Positions 23,779 through 32,008 are shown, counted from the first letter of the stretch. The stretch: DNA of 35,980 bases from Eubacterium sp. CAG:251 (GCA_000436835.1 FR889159.1:37895-73874); one strand, 5' to 3'. Translations and numbers: made by a program. The notes: generated from the letters alone by a model not told the origin.

Positions 23779-24748
23779 CTTCATTCTCTCTTTCATCATT
23801 ATTATCTTTTATTTTTTCAACGCTCTCTGCGTTTGCGCCGTTTGCCGTGGCAGGAGCAGTAGCAAGACTTAATCTTTGCGGCAACGTGCCCTTTTTAAGC
23901 TTAACCATATTGATTATATGCATAACAAGAAATGCTACGACTATAATTGCCGACAAAAGCTGACTTACACGAATAGTGGTATTTGCGATATAAAGTGAAT
24001 CGGTCCTAAGGCCTTCAACCACCATTCTTTCAAGCCCGTACCAAATGCCATAAAGAAGGAAAACCTCGCCCTTATATTTTCTTCTTTTATGCACAATATA
24101 GTTAAGTATAAAAAATCCTAAAATGCACCAAACACTTTCATAAAGAAAGGTTGGGTGAACAGGCACGTTTGGGTCAACATCCATTCCCTTTGCCGCCAAA
24201 GTATCTGCGCTTGCGGCAAGAGTATCATGAATTTTTAAACTCCACATTCTAAAAGGGGCAGTAGTAGTATTTGTACCGAATGCCTCTTGATTAAAGAAAT
24301 TGCCCCATCTGCCGATGCCCTGACCTATAAGAAGCCCAAGACCGCCCAAATCAAGCAAATTTCTAAAATCAATCTTGCCGATTTTACAACCGATAATTGC
24401 GCCTATAAATGCGCCTATAATACCGCCGTATATTGCTATGCCGCCGTTCCAAATTTGAGGAATTTCGGAAAGATGCTCTTTATAATAAGACCATTCAAAA
24501 ATGACATAATACGCTCTTGCGAAAACGATACCCAAAATAGTGCCCCACATCAAAACGTCGGTCATTCCGTCAAGGCTCATTTTCCATTTATAAGCCATTC
24601 TGCCGCCGTAAAGAACAGCAAGTGCAAAACCGAAAGCAATGATTATGCCGTACCAATGAATACTGTAGCTGCCGATTGTAAAAGCTACACTCGGAACATC
24701 AAAATCAATTCCAAGCCCTTCAAAATAAACTCTTGTATAATCGCTCAT
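23762..24748 (-). CDS. lgt: Phosphatidylglycerol--prolipoprotein diacylglyceryl transferase
   Basis: Lgt attaches diacylglycerol to the lipobox cysteine of prolipoproteins in the cytoplasmic membrane. The protein has 328 aa with several membrane helices, the signature GQGIGRWGNFFNQEAFG (near 143-159), the essential HPTFLYES (about 197-204) and YGLERMVVEGLRTDSLYI. The start near IHWYGIIIAFGFALAVLYGGR is typical. A polar tail of about 45 residues (ATAPATANGANAESVEKIKD) extends beyond the catalytic part. It follows ymfH by 2 bp and overlaps folD. Confidence 0.95.
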   Translation of the reverse strand: MSDYTRVYFEGLGIDFDVPSVAFTIGSYSIHWYGIIIAFGFALAVLYGGRMAYKWKMSLDGMTDVLMWGTILGIVFARAYYVIFEWSYYKEHLSEIPQIWNGGIAIYGGIIGAFIGAIIGCKIGKIDFRNLLDLGGLGLLIGQGIGRWGNFFNQEAFGTNTTTAPFRMWSLKIHDTLAASADTLAAKGMDVDPNVPVHPTFLYESVWCILGFFILNYIVHKRRKYKGEVFLLYGIWYGLERMVVEGLRTDSLYIANTTIRVSQLLSAIIVVAFLVMHIINMVKLKKGTLPQRLSLATAPATANGANAESVEKIKDNNDERENEDVTNN

Positions 24749-24750
24749 AT

Positions 24751-26025
24751 TTATTCCTCACATTGCTTAACAACACTTAATGCGCTGTATTTTTCGTCCA
24801 TAACCTGTGCCAAGCGAGATAAAACATCGGCTTTAGTTATATTTTTGTAAATTTCAACAATATCAAGCATATCATATTCGCCGAAATGAGCCGCAACAAG
24901 ACCGTTTGCAAGGGTATCAATATCATTATATGACATAATTTCCTTGCCGTAAAGCGAACGCCTTGCCGATTCAAATTCATCGTCTGTTATGCCGTCATTT
25001 TTAAGCCTTTCAACCTCTTTTTTTATCTGCTTTGCAACCTCTTTGGGATTTTCGCTTTCGCCGTCGAAAATGATTGACTCGTAGCCGTAGCCGATAAAAT
25101 ATTCCTTGGAAAAGCTTTCATTAATAAGATTTTGTTCAAACAACGAATTATACAAATTCGAGGTATTACCGGCAAGAATTTCGAGCAAAACAGTAGTTTC
25201 AACGATAGTTTTCAAATCCTGCTTAGGCTTTTCGCACGCTTCCTTATATCCGAATGAAAATACAGGAATACTCATTGCAAGATTATATTCTGTATAATCG
25301 CCGACGACGTCCCTTTCTTCTTTTTCAAAAGAGCGCTCAATAGAAAGCTCAGGTGCCGGCTTTAACATCTTGTCACAAACGGACAACACCTGCTCAGGCG
25401 TAACGTTGCCGACAACTGCAAGCGTCATATTATGAAGATTATAGAAAGTGTCATAGCAGTCATAAAGAAGCTTGTCCGTAATCTGCGCTATAGAATCAAC
25501 CGTTCCGGCAATATCAATTCTTACCGGGTGCTTATGATAAAGCAAGCGAAGAAGATTAAACGTGCTCATCCAAGAGGCAACGTCATAATACATAGTAATC
25601 TCTTGCCCTATTATACCCTGTTCTTTTTCAACGGTTTCTTTTGTGAAATAAGGGTGAGTGACAAAATCAAGCAAGATTTCAAGTGACGCTTCAAAATTAT
25701 CACTGCACTGGAAAAGGTAGCACGTTTTGTCAAACGAAGTATACGCATTAGCCGAAGCACCTGTTTTCGCATAGCGTGCAAAAGCATCAAGGTCCTCACT
25801 TTCAAACAGCTTATGCTCAAGAAAATGAGCAATACCCTCCGGCACAACAGTCCATTCGTCCTTATCGGAACGCTTAAATTTAGTATCAATTGAGCCGTAA
25901 TCAGTGCCGAAAATCGCATAGGCGGAATTATAATTTTCCTTTGGCATTACATATATTTTCAAGCCCGATTTGTGGTCAATTTCGTAATATTTTTCATCAA
26001 GCGATTTGGATACTTTTTCTACCAT
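24751..26025 (-). CDS. ymfH: M16 family peptidase, YmfH type (EF-P modification-associated)
   Basis: The 424-aa protein has the inverted zinc motif HFLEH (in IAHFLEHKLFE, about 67-77) with the downstream acidic residue in VEKEQGIIGQEI, so it is the catalytically competent member of the M16 pair. In Bacillus the YmfF/YmfH pair is linked genetically to EF-P 5-aminopentanol modification. Its ATG shares one base with the stop of ymfF (TAATG), so the pair is made together, as expected for a heterodimer. No signal peptide is seen, so it is probably cytoplasmic. Confidence 0.9.
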   Translation of the reverse strand: MVEKVSKSLDEKYYEIDHKSGLKIYVMPKENYNSAYAIFGTDYGSIDTKFKRSDKDEWTVVPEGIAHFLEHKLFESEDLDAFARYAKTGASANAYTSFDKTCYLFQCSDNFEASLEILLDFVTHPYFTKETVEKEQGIIGQEITMYYDVASWMSTFNLLRLLYHKHPVRIDIAGTVDSIAQITDKLLYDCYDTFYNLHNMTLAVVGNVTPEQVLSVCDKMLKPAPELSIERSFEKEERDVVGDYTEYNLAMSIPVFSFGYKEACEKPKQDLKTIVETTVLLEILAGNTSNLYNSLFEQNLINESFSKEYFIGYGYESIIFDGESENPKEVAKQIKKEVERLKNDGITDDEFESARRSLYGKEIMSYNDIDTLANGLVAAHFGEYDMLDIVEIYKNITKADVLSRLAQVMDEKYSALSVVKQCEE

Positions 26026-27299
26026 TACTCTTCCTCCTGACCAACAAGCTTATATACAGTATCAAGCGAAACAAGATTTGCGCACTCTTTAATCTCGCCA
26101 TATTTCACATTGTTAATATCGTCGCAAACCTCCTGCGGCGTTTTATATCTTTCGTCACAAATTTGCTGAATATACCAGCTTTCAATAGTTTCCGGCATAT
26201 CGCAAACAGCGCCGACTGCGTCAACAAGCGCCATTCTTGAGGAATTAAATTCCTCCTCATAGTCGCCGCTTTTGATAACGTCAAGCTGATGCAAAATTTC
26301 ATTAACAGCCTTGTCCATATTTTCTTCAAGGCAACCGCATTGAACTAAAATACAGCTTTTAAGCCTTGTGTAGCGAGCAGAACAATAATAGCAAAGGCTC
26401 ATTTTTTCCCTGACATTTGCAAAAAGTTTAGAATAAGGACCGCCGCCGAAAATATCGGTAAAGCTTCGCATTGCCTTTGCAAGGTCGTCCTTTGGCTTAA
26501 CGTCTGCCCTAAAGCCCAAAACAAGTTTACCTTGCTTAACGTCGATTCTTTCAATATAATTATTCACCTTTTCGCTCTTGCCGACAAATACGGGATTTGG
26601 CAAATGAATATAATTTCTGTTAATATTTTTAAATTCGCCCAAAAGATGATTATATACCTTATCAATATCCGTGTTGCCGACTACGGTTATGAGAATTTTT
26701 GCCTTTGAAAGAGCATTAATCCAAGCACTTTTGATATCATTGCTTGAAAGCGCTTCAACATCTTTAACATATCCGTATTTGTTAATAGAATAAGGCTCGT
26801 CTGAAAACATTTTTTCCTCGGTTTTCCTCAAAACATAAATTCGTTTTTCATTTTCCTCAGAATTAATTTTTTCAATAAGAATTCTCTTTTCAGCTTCAAT
26901 ATCCTCATCAAAAAAGTTGCCGTTTTCATCAAGTTTAGGTTCAAAAATAAGGGACGAAAGAAGCTTAACACATTCAAAAGCAATACTTTCCCCGTCAAGA
27001 GAAAACTTATCGTTAAGGCAGGTTGCGCTGAGCGACAAAACCTGACATTCACCGATTTTTGAAACGGTATCGTTAAGCGTTGCGCCGTAAAGAGAAGCAA
27101 GTTTTCTGTTTAAAGAGAGCATATTGGGATATTTTTTGCCTCTCCTTGCCAAAAGGCCAAGCATCACCGAATTAGCGCTCACCTTATCCTTTTCAAGCTT
27201 AAGTGCAATGCTGACTGTAATCAAATTGGTTTTAAATCTATTGACGGGAACGCCTACAACTTCAATCCCGTCGGATATATCTTTTTTAATAAATTCCAC
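26025..27299 (-). CDS. ymfF: M16-like peptidase partner, YmfF type
   Basis: The 424-aa protein is the non-catalytic M16 partner: at the place of HxxEH it reads SVMLGLLARRGKKYPN, with no zinc ligands. Other M16 fold features remain (LNRKLASLYGATL, VGNTDIDKV, FGGGPYSKLFANVREKMSLCYYCSARY). It starts at GTG 27299 behind GGAGG (8-nt gap). It is first in the operon ymfF-ymfH-lgt-folD-pncC. An AT-rich promoter region with TATAAT lies at about 27335-27350. Confidence 0.88.
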   Translation of the reverse strand: MEFIKKDISDGIEVVGVPVNRFKTNLITVSIALKLEKDKVSANSVMLGLLARRGKKYPNMLSLNRKLASLYGATLNDTVSKIGECQVLSLSATCLNDKFSLDGESIAFECVKLLSSLIFEPKLDENGNFFDEDIEAEKRILIEKINSEENEKRIYVLRKTEEKMFSDEPYSINKYGYVKDVEALSSNDIKSAWINALSKAKILITVVGNTDIDKVYNHLLGEFKNINRNYIHLPNPVFVGKSEKVNNYIERIDVKQGKLVLGFRADVKPKDDLAKAMRSFTDIFGGGPYSKLFANVREKMSLCYYCSARYTRLKSCILVQCGCLEENMDKAVNEILHQLDVIKSGDYEEEFNSSRMALVDAVGAVCDMPETIESWYIQQICDERYKTPQEVCDDINNVKYGEIKECANLVSLDTVYKLVGQEEE

Positions 27300-27395
27300 T
27301 TATTTATCCTCCGAAAAAATACAATAATATTTTTCACTAAATTATAATATAACATATTATTGCCATAATTTCCATATATTATTAGTTAATAATTA

Positions 27396-27653
27396 TTAAA
27401 AAAGAAGATAAAGAAGTGCCAAAATCAGCATATTATCCGCACCCTCGTGGGAAAGAAGCATAATAAGAGCCAAAATTATCAAAGAAGAATCGTCCTTTTC
27501 CTCTTTGTTTTCTTCATTTAGCGCCTCACTTTTTTCATCAACGGTTTTTTTATGTTCTTTATCATTGTCATTTGTCAGGCTTTTTGCTCTTTTTTGCATA
27601 TCGTTCACACGCTTTTTAGCCTCGTTTATATCATTTTCGCTGAAATAAGCCAA
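27396..27653 (-). CDS. Small charged protein with hydrophobic C-terminus, unknown
   Basis: The 85-aa protein starts at TTG 27653, directly after the stop of the preceding gene, with GGGAG upstream. Residues 1-55 are highly charged (KKRVNDMQKRAKSLTNDNDKE); residues 57-85 are hydrophobic (LIILALIMLLSH, then NMLILALLYLLF), probably one or two short membrane segments. The family is not recognised. It is last of three coupled small genes. The HEGADNM break between the hydrophobic parts suggests a hairpin. Confidence 0.6.
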   Translation of the reverse strand: MAYFSENDINEAKKRVNDMQKRAKSLTNDNDKEHKKTVDEKSEALNEENKEEKDDSSLIILALIMLLSHEGADNMLILALLYLLF

Positions 27654-28040
27654 TTAAAACAGCTCCCTTAAAAGCGGCAACACCTCAAAAAGCTTAATTA
27701 TTTTCATCGCCTGGTCTGCTTTGTTTTGCGTTTCCGGGCGCAGGTGCGGCTTTAGCGCCATAATCAAATCAACGTTTTTATTAGGCGTATTGTTCATTTT
27801 ATCAAATATCGATTTTGCTTTCATAATCATATTAAAATCAAGACTGTCAAGTCCGAGAGAATTAAGCGATTGAAGTGCATTTTGATTGTTATTTTGGTTG
27901 TTATTAAAATTTTGCGTGGTACTTTGCGTATTTTCAGGCGCACCCTCGCCTAAAATAGACGAGGCCACGCCCTTTAACATATTGATATCATCAGGCGTTA
28001 AATTCGAGATAATATCGTTGATATTAGGTGTGTTATCCAA
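27654..28040 (-). CDS. Asn/Gln-rich small protein, unknown
   Basis: The 128-aa protein starts at TTG 28040 one base after the stop of the upstream gene, behind GAGGG. It has an N-terminal helix (LTPDDINMLKGVASSIL), an Asn/Gln-rich linker at residues 40-56 (NFNNNQNNNQN) and a helical C-terminus ending in LFEVLPLLRELF. The pattern NKNVDLIMALKPHLRPE is reminiscent of small sporulation-associated proteins of clostridia, but I cannot assign a family. Confidence 0.6.
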   Translation of the reverse strand: MDNTPNINDIISNLTPDDINMLKGVASSILGEGAPENTQSTTQNFNNNQNNNQNALQSLNSLGLDSLDFNMIMKAKSIFDKMNNTPNKNVDLIMALKPHLRPETQNKADQAMKIIKLFEVLPLLRELF

Positions 28041-28041
28041 A

Positions 28042-28269
28042 TTATTTTCCCTCTTTCAGCTTTTTCATAAGCTCCTTAGCCTGCGGTGAATTGAGCAGTT
28101 TTTCGCAAGCCTCTTTATTGGATAAAACGTCTTTTAACTGCTTCGTCGCCTTTTCGGAAAGATTCTTGTTTACAAATTCGTCAAGCTTGCCGTTGTCTGC
28201 CGCTTCCTTCATTTTGCTCACGTCAAAGCCAACCTTTTTATTTAACTCGTTCATATTTTCCTTTTTCAT
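28042..28269 (-). CDS. Small helical protein, unknown
   Basis: The 75-aa lysine-rich protein (MKKENMNELNKKVGFDVSKM start) starts at ATG 28269 behind GGGGA. It looks wholly alpha-helical, with the repeat-like DKLxEF and KxLLNSPxAKELMKKL forms. It is first in the three-gene run down to 27396 and divergent from the phosphodiesterase gene at 28338. The family is not recognised; three small cotranscribed proteins suggest a complex. Confidence 0.6.
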   Translation of the reverse strand: MKKENMNELNKKVGFDVSKMKEAADNGKLDEFVNKNLSEKATKQLKDVLSNKEACEKLLNSPQAKELMKKLKEGK

Positions 28270-28337
28270 TGAAATAAAATCCCCTTTGATATATAATTAA
28301 CTTAATATAATCTATGAAAGGTCACGGTGATTTATGA

Positions 28338-28805
28338 ATGAGAATTGTTGTTTTATCTGACTCGCACAGGAATGTCGGTAGGCTTTTTGCGGCTGTTGAA
28401 AGGCATCTTGACAATGCGGATTTATATATTTTTCTCGGTGACGGCGAGGACGATTTTGATGCAGTTATTGACGCATATCCTCATATTAAATACGAGCGTG
28501 TTTGCGGCAACTGCGATTGGTATTCAAATTATCCCGATAAAATGGAAATTGAATTTGCCGGCAAAAGAATTTTCTTTTCTCACGGCCACCCATATAATGT
28601 TAAATTTGGATATGAAAACATAATTGCCGAGGCCAAAAGAAGAAATGCCGATATCGTCCTTTTCGGTCACACTCATAATCAATATACCGAATACCTTGAC
28701 GGCTTGTATATTATGAATCCCGGATCTGTCGGTATGAACGGCGACTACGGCGTAATTGATATCACCCATAAGGGCGATATAATGCTTATTAAGGAGCATA
28801 TATAA
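28338..28805 (+). CDS. YfcE-type metallophosphoesterase
   Basis: The 155-aa calcineurin-like phosphodiesterase has all metal-binding motifs: SDSHRN (7-12), LGDGEDD (33-39), GNCDW (57-61), SHGHPYN (about 80-86) and FGHTHN (about 111-116), then NPGSVGMNG. The natural substrate of YfcE/MJ0936 proteins is unknown; they hydrolyse phosphodiesters in vitro with Mn. ATG 28338 follows GGTGA. It is divergent from the three small genes and has queT downstream on the same strand, but queT has its own promoter. Confidence 0.9.
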   Translation: MRIVVLSDSHRNVGRLFAAVERHLDNADLYIFLGDGEDDFDAVIDAYPHIKYERVCGNCDWYSNYPDKMEIEFAGKRIFFSHGHPYNVKFGYENIIAEAKRRNADIVLFGHTHNQYTEYLDGLYIMNPGSVGMNGDYGVIDITHKGDIMLIKEHI

Positions 28806-28812
28806 TTTTCTC

Positions 28813-28841
28813 TTGATTTTTAAATACAAATAGAATATAAT
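28813..28841 (+). promoter_or_regulatory. Promoter of queT
   Basis: TTGATT (28813-28818), a 17-bp spacer and TATAAT (28836-28841). The start point would be about 28848, exactly where the candidate riboswitch begins. Confidence 0.75.
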
Positions 28842-28848
28842 ACTTTCT

Positions 28849-28911
28849 GTCAGTTCGCAAAATCCTGACCAGTATCGCAATTGCGGTGCTTCTAAAAACA
28901 AAACTAAGGAG
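28849..28911 (+). ncRNA. Candidate preQ1 riboswitch upstream of queT
   Basis: P1 is GTCAG (28849-28853) with CTGAC (28865-28869). The 11-nt loop TTCGCAAAATC resembles the class-I preQ1 loop of Thermoanaerobacter (TCGCAGTAAC). The 3' part ends AAAACAAAACTAAGGAG, as in preQ1-I tails where AAGG both pairs with the loop and is the ribosome site, giving translational control. Unlike the compact class, an extra hairpin (CGCAATTGCG, 28876-28885) lies between P1 and the tail. The position before a queuosine-precursor transporter supports the call; class remains open. Confidence 0.6.
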
Positions 28912-28921
28912 ACAAAAGAAT

Positions 28922-29461
28922 ATGAACAAGAAAGTATTATTCGTAGTTCAAACAGCAATCATTGCGGCGCTCTATGCAGCGCTCACCTATGCGCAAAACT
29001 TTTTATTGCCCGGCACAACATCTGCCGCCGTGCAATTTCGAGTAAGCGAGGCACTCAACGTCTTAGCGCTTTTCACCCCTGCGGCTATACCGGGGCTTAC
29101 GCTTGGATGTGTGCTTTCAAATATTTACAATATCGGTTCGGGCTTACCGCTTGATATGATATTCGGTTCGCTTGCAACACTCGGCGCAACAACGGCAATG
29201 TACCTTTTAAGAAATGTAAAAATCGGAAATTATCCGCTTTTATCTCTTCTTATGCCTGCTGTTTTCAACGGAATTGTTATCGGCTGGGAGATTGAAGTGT
29301 TCTTCATTGAGGGCAAATTCCATTTTGCAAGCTTTTTAACACAGGGCGGTTTAGTTGCTTTGGGTGAGCTTGGAGTTATGCTTGTTCTCGGAACAATTCT
29401 CTATTACGTAATAGTCGGCAGAAAATTAGATAAAAAAGTTTTCAAAAAATCAGTTCAGTAA
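28922..29461 (+). CDS. queT: QueT family transporter (queuosine precursor ECF S-component)
   Basis: The 179-aa integral membrane protein has about five or six hydrophobic helices and the QueT features: VVQTAIIAALYAALTYAQ (N-terminal), VQFRVSEALNVLALFTPAAIPGL (the conserved FRxSE segment), LGCVLSNIY and a final helix VMLVLGTILYYVIV. It is the substrate-binding component of an energy-coupling-factor importer, probably for preQ1/queuosine precursors. ATG 28922 is chosen over the in-frame 28886 start because AAGGAG (28906-28911) precedes it. The riboswitch candidate should repress it when preQ1 is available. Confidence 0.9.
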   Translation: MNKKVLFVVQTAIIAALYAALTYAQNFLLPGTTSAAVQFRVSEALNVLALFTPAAIPGLTLGCVLSNIYNIGSGLPLDMIFGSLATLGATTAMYLLRNVKIGNYPLLSLLMPAVFNGIVIGWEIEVFFIEGKFHFASFLTQGGLVALGELGVMLVLGTILYYVIVGRKLDKKVFKKSVQ

Positions 29462-29465
29462 AAAA

Positions 29466-29502
29466 CAAAAGCACTAAGTCATCAATGGCTTAGTGCTTTG
29501 TT
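29466..29502. terminator. Bidirectional terminator after queT
   Basis: AAAGCACTAAG pairs with CTTAGTGCTTT, flanked by A and T tracts, 5 bp after the queT stop. It also faces hsp20 from the other side. Confidence 0.85.
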
Positions 29503-29523
29503 AATAAGTATAATAATGCAATT

Positions 29524-29551
29524 GGCGGCGGGCGCATAAGCACCCACCGCC
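29524..29551. repeat. GC-rich inverted repeat downstream of hsp20
   Basis: GGCGGCGGG pairs with CCCACCGCC (one bulge or mismatch) around CGCATAAGCA. It lacks a T tract on either strand, so it is not a standard terminator; it may be a 3' stabilising hairpin or a dispersed element. Confidence 0.5.
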
Positions 29552-29585
29552 TTGTAACTTAAAGGGGAACACGAGTAATTAAATA

Positions 29586-30038
29586 TTACTCGATTTCAAT
29601 ATATTTTGTAGTATCAACTTCTTTTTGAGGCTGAACTTTAGGAATTGTCAAGGTCAAAATACCATGCTTAAACTCGCCCTTGATATCGCTTTCCTTAACG
29701 TCGCCCACATAGAAGCTTCTCTCACACTCGCCGGCATAACGTTCCTTGCGAATGTATTTTGTATTTTTCTTTTCGCTCTCCTCATCAAGTCCTTTGGCTG
29801 CCTTAACAGTCAAATAACCATCTTTAAGAGAAACCTTAACCTCGTCCTTAGAAAATCCCGGCAAATCCATTTCCATAATGTAACTGTCATCAGATTCCTG
29901 AACATCTGTTTTCATAAGGTTCTTACCCCTATGACCATAGAGTTTCTTTTCAAGCTTATCCATTTCATTATTATCATAAAACGGAAAATCAAAAAAGTCA
30001 TCGAACAAATCTTTACCAAATACACTAGGCATCAACAT
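29586..30038 (-). CDS. hsp20: Hsp20/alpha-crystallin small heat-shock protein
   Basis: The 150-aa chaperone holds unfolding proteins for refolding by DnaK/ClpB. After a short N-terminal arm (MLMPSVFGKDLFDDFFDFPF) comes the alpha-crystallin domain: DVQESDDSYIMEMDLPGFSKDEVKVSLKDGYLTVKA (about 45-80), then ERSFYVGDVKESDIKGEFKHGILTLTIPK with the A-x-x-x-G-V-L-like GILTLTIPK end. AAGGAG precedes ATG 30038. A CIRCE operator overlaps its promoter, so HrcA should repress it, with a leader of about 145 nt. Confidence 0.95.
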   Translation of the reverse strand: MLMPSVFGKDLFDDFFDFPFYDNNEMDKLEKKLYGHRGKNLMKTDVQESDDSYIMEMDLPGFSKDEVKVSLKDGYLTVKAAKGLDEESEKKNTKYIRKERYAGECERSFYVGDVKESDIKGEFKHGILTLTIPKVQPQKEVDTTKYIEIE

Positions 30039-30189
30039 AAGTCATCGCTCCTTTCATAAAAAACACCATACATTTAACTATATGTGACTACCTGTTTTCT
30101 ATGAACTCGGGGATGAGAAAACAAAGCGGAGTTTTTAAGGCTATCGCCTTTTTTCTTCTCTTAACTTTCTTTCCTTTCGTTCTGTCTAC

Positions 30190-30218
30190 ACTATAGCACT
30201 ATAAATTAGCACTGTCAA
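30190..30218 (-). promoter_or_regulatory. Promoter of hsp20
   Basis: On minus, TTGACA (30218-30213), a 17-bp spacer and TATAGT (30195-30190). The -35 lies inside the CIRCE spacer. Confidence 0.8.
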
Positions 30219-30232
30219 GTGGAGAGTGCTAA
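30206..30232. promoter_or_regulatory. CIRCE operator (HrcA binding site)
   Basis: TTAGCACTG-N9-GAGTGCTAA matches the CIRCE consensus TTAGCACTC-N9-GAGTGCTAA at all but one position. It overlaps the hsp20 -35 box, so HrcA bound here would block RNA polymerase. Confidence 0.92.
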
Positions 30233-30320
30233 TGTTAATAATTAATTCACAATTAGACATTGTTTCGCATAATTTTCTATTTACGGTTTTTCTTTTACTT
30301 TAACGCTTGAAAGCGGTGTA

Positions 30321-30349
30321 TTGATATTAATAAATTAATATGATAAAAT
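30321..30349 (+). promoter_or_regulatory. Promoter of the sodium-dependent transporter gene
   Basis: TTGATA (30321-30326), a 17-bp spacer and TAAAAT (30344-30349), 35 bp before the ATG at 30385. Confidence 0.6.
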
Positions 30350-30384
30350 TTAAAAACACACTTGCTATAAGAAAGGAAAAACAT

Positions 30385-31857
30385 ATGGCAACAAGAGAAC
30401 AATTCGGCTCACGGCTTGGATTTATATTAGTTTCGGCAGGATGCGCAATAGGCATCGGCAACGTTTGGAAATTCCCTTACATTACGGGAATGTACGGCGG
30501 TGCGGCATTTATATTAATGTATCTTGCATTTTTAGTTATACTCGGTCTTCCGATTATGGTATGCGAATTTACCGTAGGTCGTGGAAGCCAAATGGGTATG
30601 GGCAAAGCTTTTGAAAAGCTTGAACCTAAAGGAACAAAATGGCATCACTTAAAATGGATAAGCATTTTGGGTAGCTACCTTCTTATGATGTTTTACACAA
30701 TGGTAGGCGGCTGGATGCTTTACTACGCATATATGGAAGCTACAGGCAAACTTGCCGGGCTTGACAATACTGCTGTTTCGGGCGCATTTAGCAATATGCT
30801 TTCCACCCCGCAGACCATGGCTCTTTGGGCAATAATCGCAATCGTCATTTCTTTCGGTGCTTGTGCTTTCGGCGTTCAAAAAGGTGTTGAAAAAGTAACA
30901 AAGGTAATGATGATTTTGCTTCTTGTACTTATGATTGCACTTGCAGTCAATTCCGTTTTCCTGCCAAATGCAAGCGAGGGAATTAAATTTTACCTTGTGC
31001 CTGATTTCAAATCTGTCAAGCAAGTAGGTATCGGCAACGCAGTATTTGCCGCAATGAGCCAGGCATTCTTCACATTAAGTCTCGGTATCGGCGCTATGGA
31101 AATTTTCGGCAGTTATCTTGATAAAAAGAAAAGGATTACAGGAGAGGCAGTTAATATCGTTTTGCTTGACACATTTGTTGCACTCATGGCAGGCTTTATC
31201 ATTATTCCGGCTTGCTTTGCATTCGGTGTTCAACCCGACTCAGGTCCTTCACTTCTTTTCATTACTCTTCCGAATTTATTTAACAGTATGAAAGGCGGCA
31301 GAATTTGGGGAACACTTTTCTTCATCTTTATGTCATTTGCGGCTCTTTCGACTATCATTGCAGTATTTGAAAACATTATTGCAATGTTTATGGATATGTG
31401 CTCTTGGAGCAGAAAAAAATCTGTTGCGGTTAATTTTGTACTTATAACCGCACTTTCAATGCCGGCTATTTTAGGTTTCAATCTTCTTTCAAACATTCAG
31501 CCGCTCGGCGAAGGCAGTTCAATTATGGACCTTGAGGATTTCCTTGTTTCCTCTAACCTTTTGCCTCTCGGAAGCCTTGCATTTGTTATGTTCTGTGTAA
31601 GAAAGAACGGCTGGGGCTTTGAGAATTTCATTAAAGAGGCTAACCACGGCGACGGAATCAAATTCCCGCATTGGATCAGACTTTATATGCAATACATTTT
31701 ACCTGTTATAGTAACTATAATTTATCTTAAAGGATACTACGATACGTTCAAGTCAAAGGGAACGGCAATGCTTGTCGGTTGGTTCATCTTTGCAGCCTTC
31801 CTCCTTGCAGTAATATTCGGCATTTCAATATTTACAGGCAGAAAGAAAAAAGCTTAG
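30385..31857 (+). CDS. Sodium-dependent transporter, NSS (SNF) family
   Basis: The 490-aa membrane protein belongs to the neurotransmitter:sodium symporter family (LeuT fold). The TM1 signature SRLGFILVSAGCAIGIGNVWKFPY (about 8-31) carries the sodium-site unwound region; GGAAFILMYLAFLVILGLPI forms TM2. About 11-12 hydrophobic helices are visible, and the C-terminus is basic (GRKKKA). Substrates are likely amino acids such as Trp, Tyr or Leu; this cannot be fixed from sequence. ATG 30385 follows AAGGA; the open frame back to 30340 has no ribosome site and would lie on the promoter. Confidence 0.92.
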   Translation: MATREQFGSRLGFILVSAGCAIGIGNVWKFPYITGMYGGAAFILMYLAFLVILGLPIMVCEFTVGRGSQMGMGKAFEKLEPKGTKWHHLKWISILGSYLLMMFYTMVGGWMLYYAYMEATGKLAGLDNTAVSGAFSNMLSTPQTMALWAIIAIVISFGACAFGVQKGVEKVTKVMMILLLVLMIALAVNSVFLPNASEGIKFYLVPDFKSVKQVGIGNAVFAAMSQAFFTLSLGIGAMEIFGSYLDKKKRITGEAVNIVLLDTFVALMAGFIIIPACFAFGVQPDSGPSLLFITLPNLFNSMKGGRIWGTLFFIFMSFAALSTIIAVFENIIAMFMDMCSWSRKKSVAVNFVLITALSMPAILGFNLLSNIQPLGEGSSIMDLEDFLVSSNLLPLGSLAFVMFCVRKNGWGFENFIKEANHGDGIKFPHWIRLYMQYILPVIVTIIYLKGYYDTFKSKGTAMLVGWFIFAAFLLAVIFGISIFTGRKKKA

Positions 31858-31900
31858 CAAATATTATCTATAAAAAGCGGTTGCGAAGAAGTAGTCAGAA

Positions 31901-32008
31901 TTGGATTTTTAGTGAAGGGAGCTGTACGTTGGTACTGCCCCTTTGCTAAAAATTCAAAGTGCCCAACGTTTTGTCGCTGTATCCTTTAGGATATTAAGAC
32001 AAAACGTT
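31901..32008 (+). ncRNA. Structured RNA candidate downstream of the transporter, two hairpins with a possible pseudoknot
   Basis: Hairpin 1 (31901-31957) pairs TTGGATTTTTAG...GGG.GC.GTAC with GTAC.GC.CCC...CTAAAAATTCAA, over 20 pairs with small internal loops. Hairpin 2 pairs AACGTTTTGTC (31965-31975) with GACAAAACGTT (31998-32008), enclosing TATCC-TTTA-GGATA. The apical part of hairpin 1, ACGTTGG (31926-31932), is also complementary to CCAACGT (31963-31969) at the start of hairpin 2, allowing a pseudoknot or a switch. No reading frame explains it. No known family was recognised. Strand is assumed from the upstream gene. Confidence 0.45.

Noticed and set aside
24287..24850. 187-codon plus-strand frame inside lgt
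   Set aside because: Antisense shadow of lgt, which has all its family motifs.
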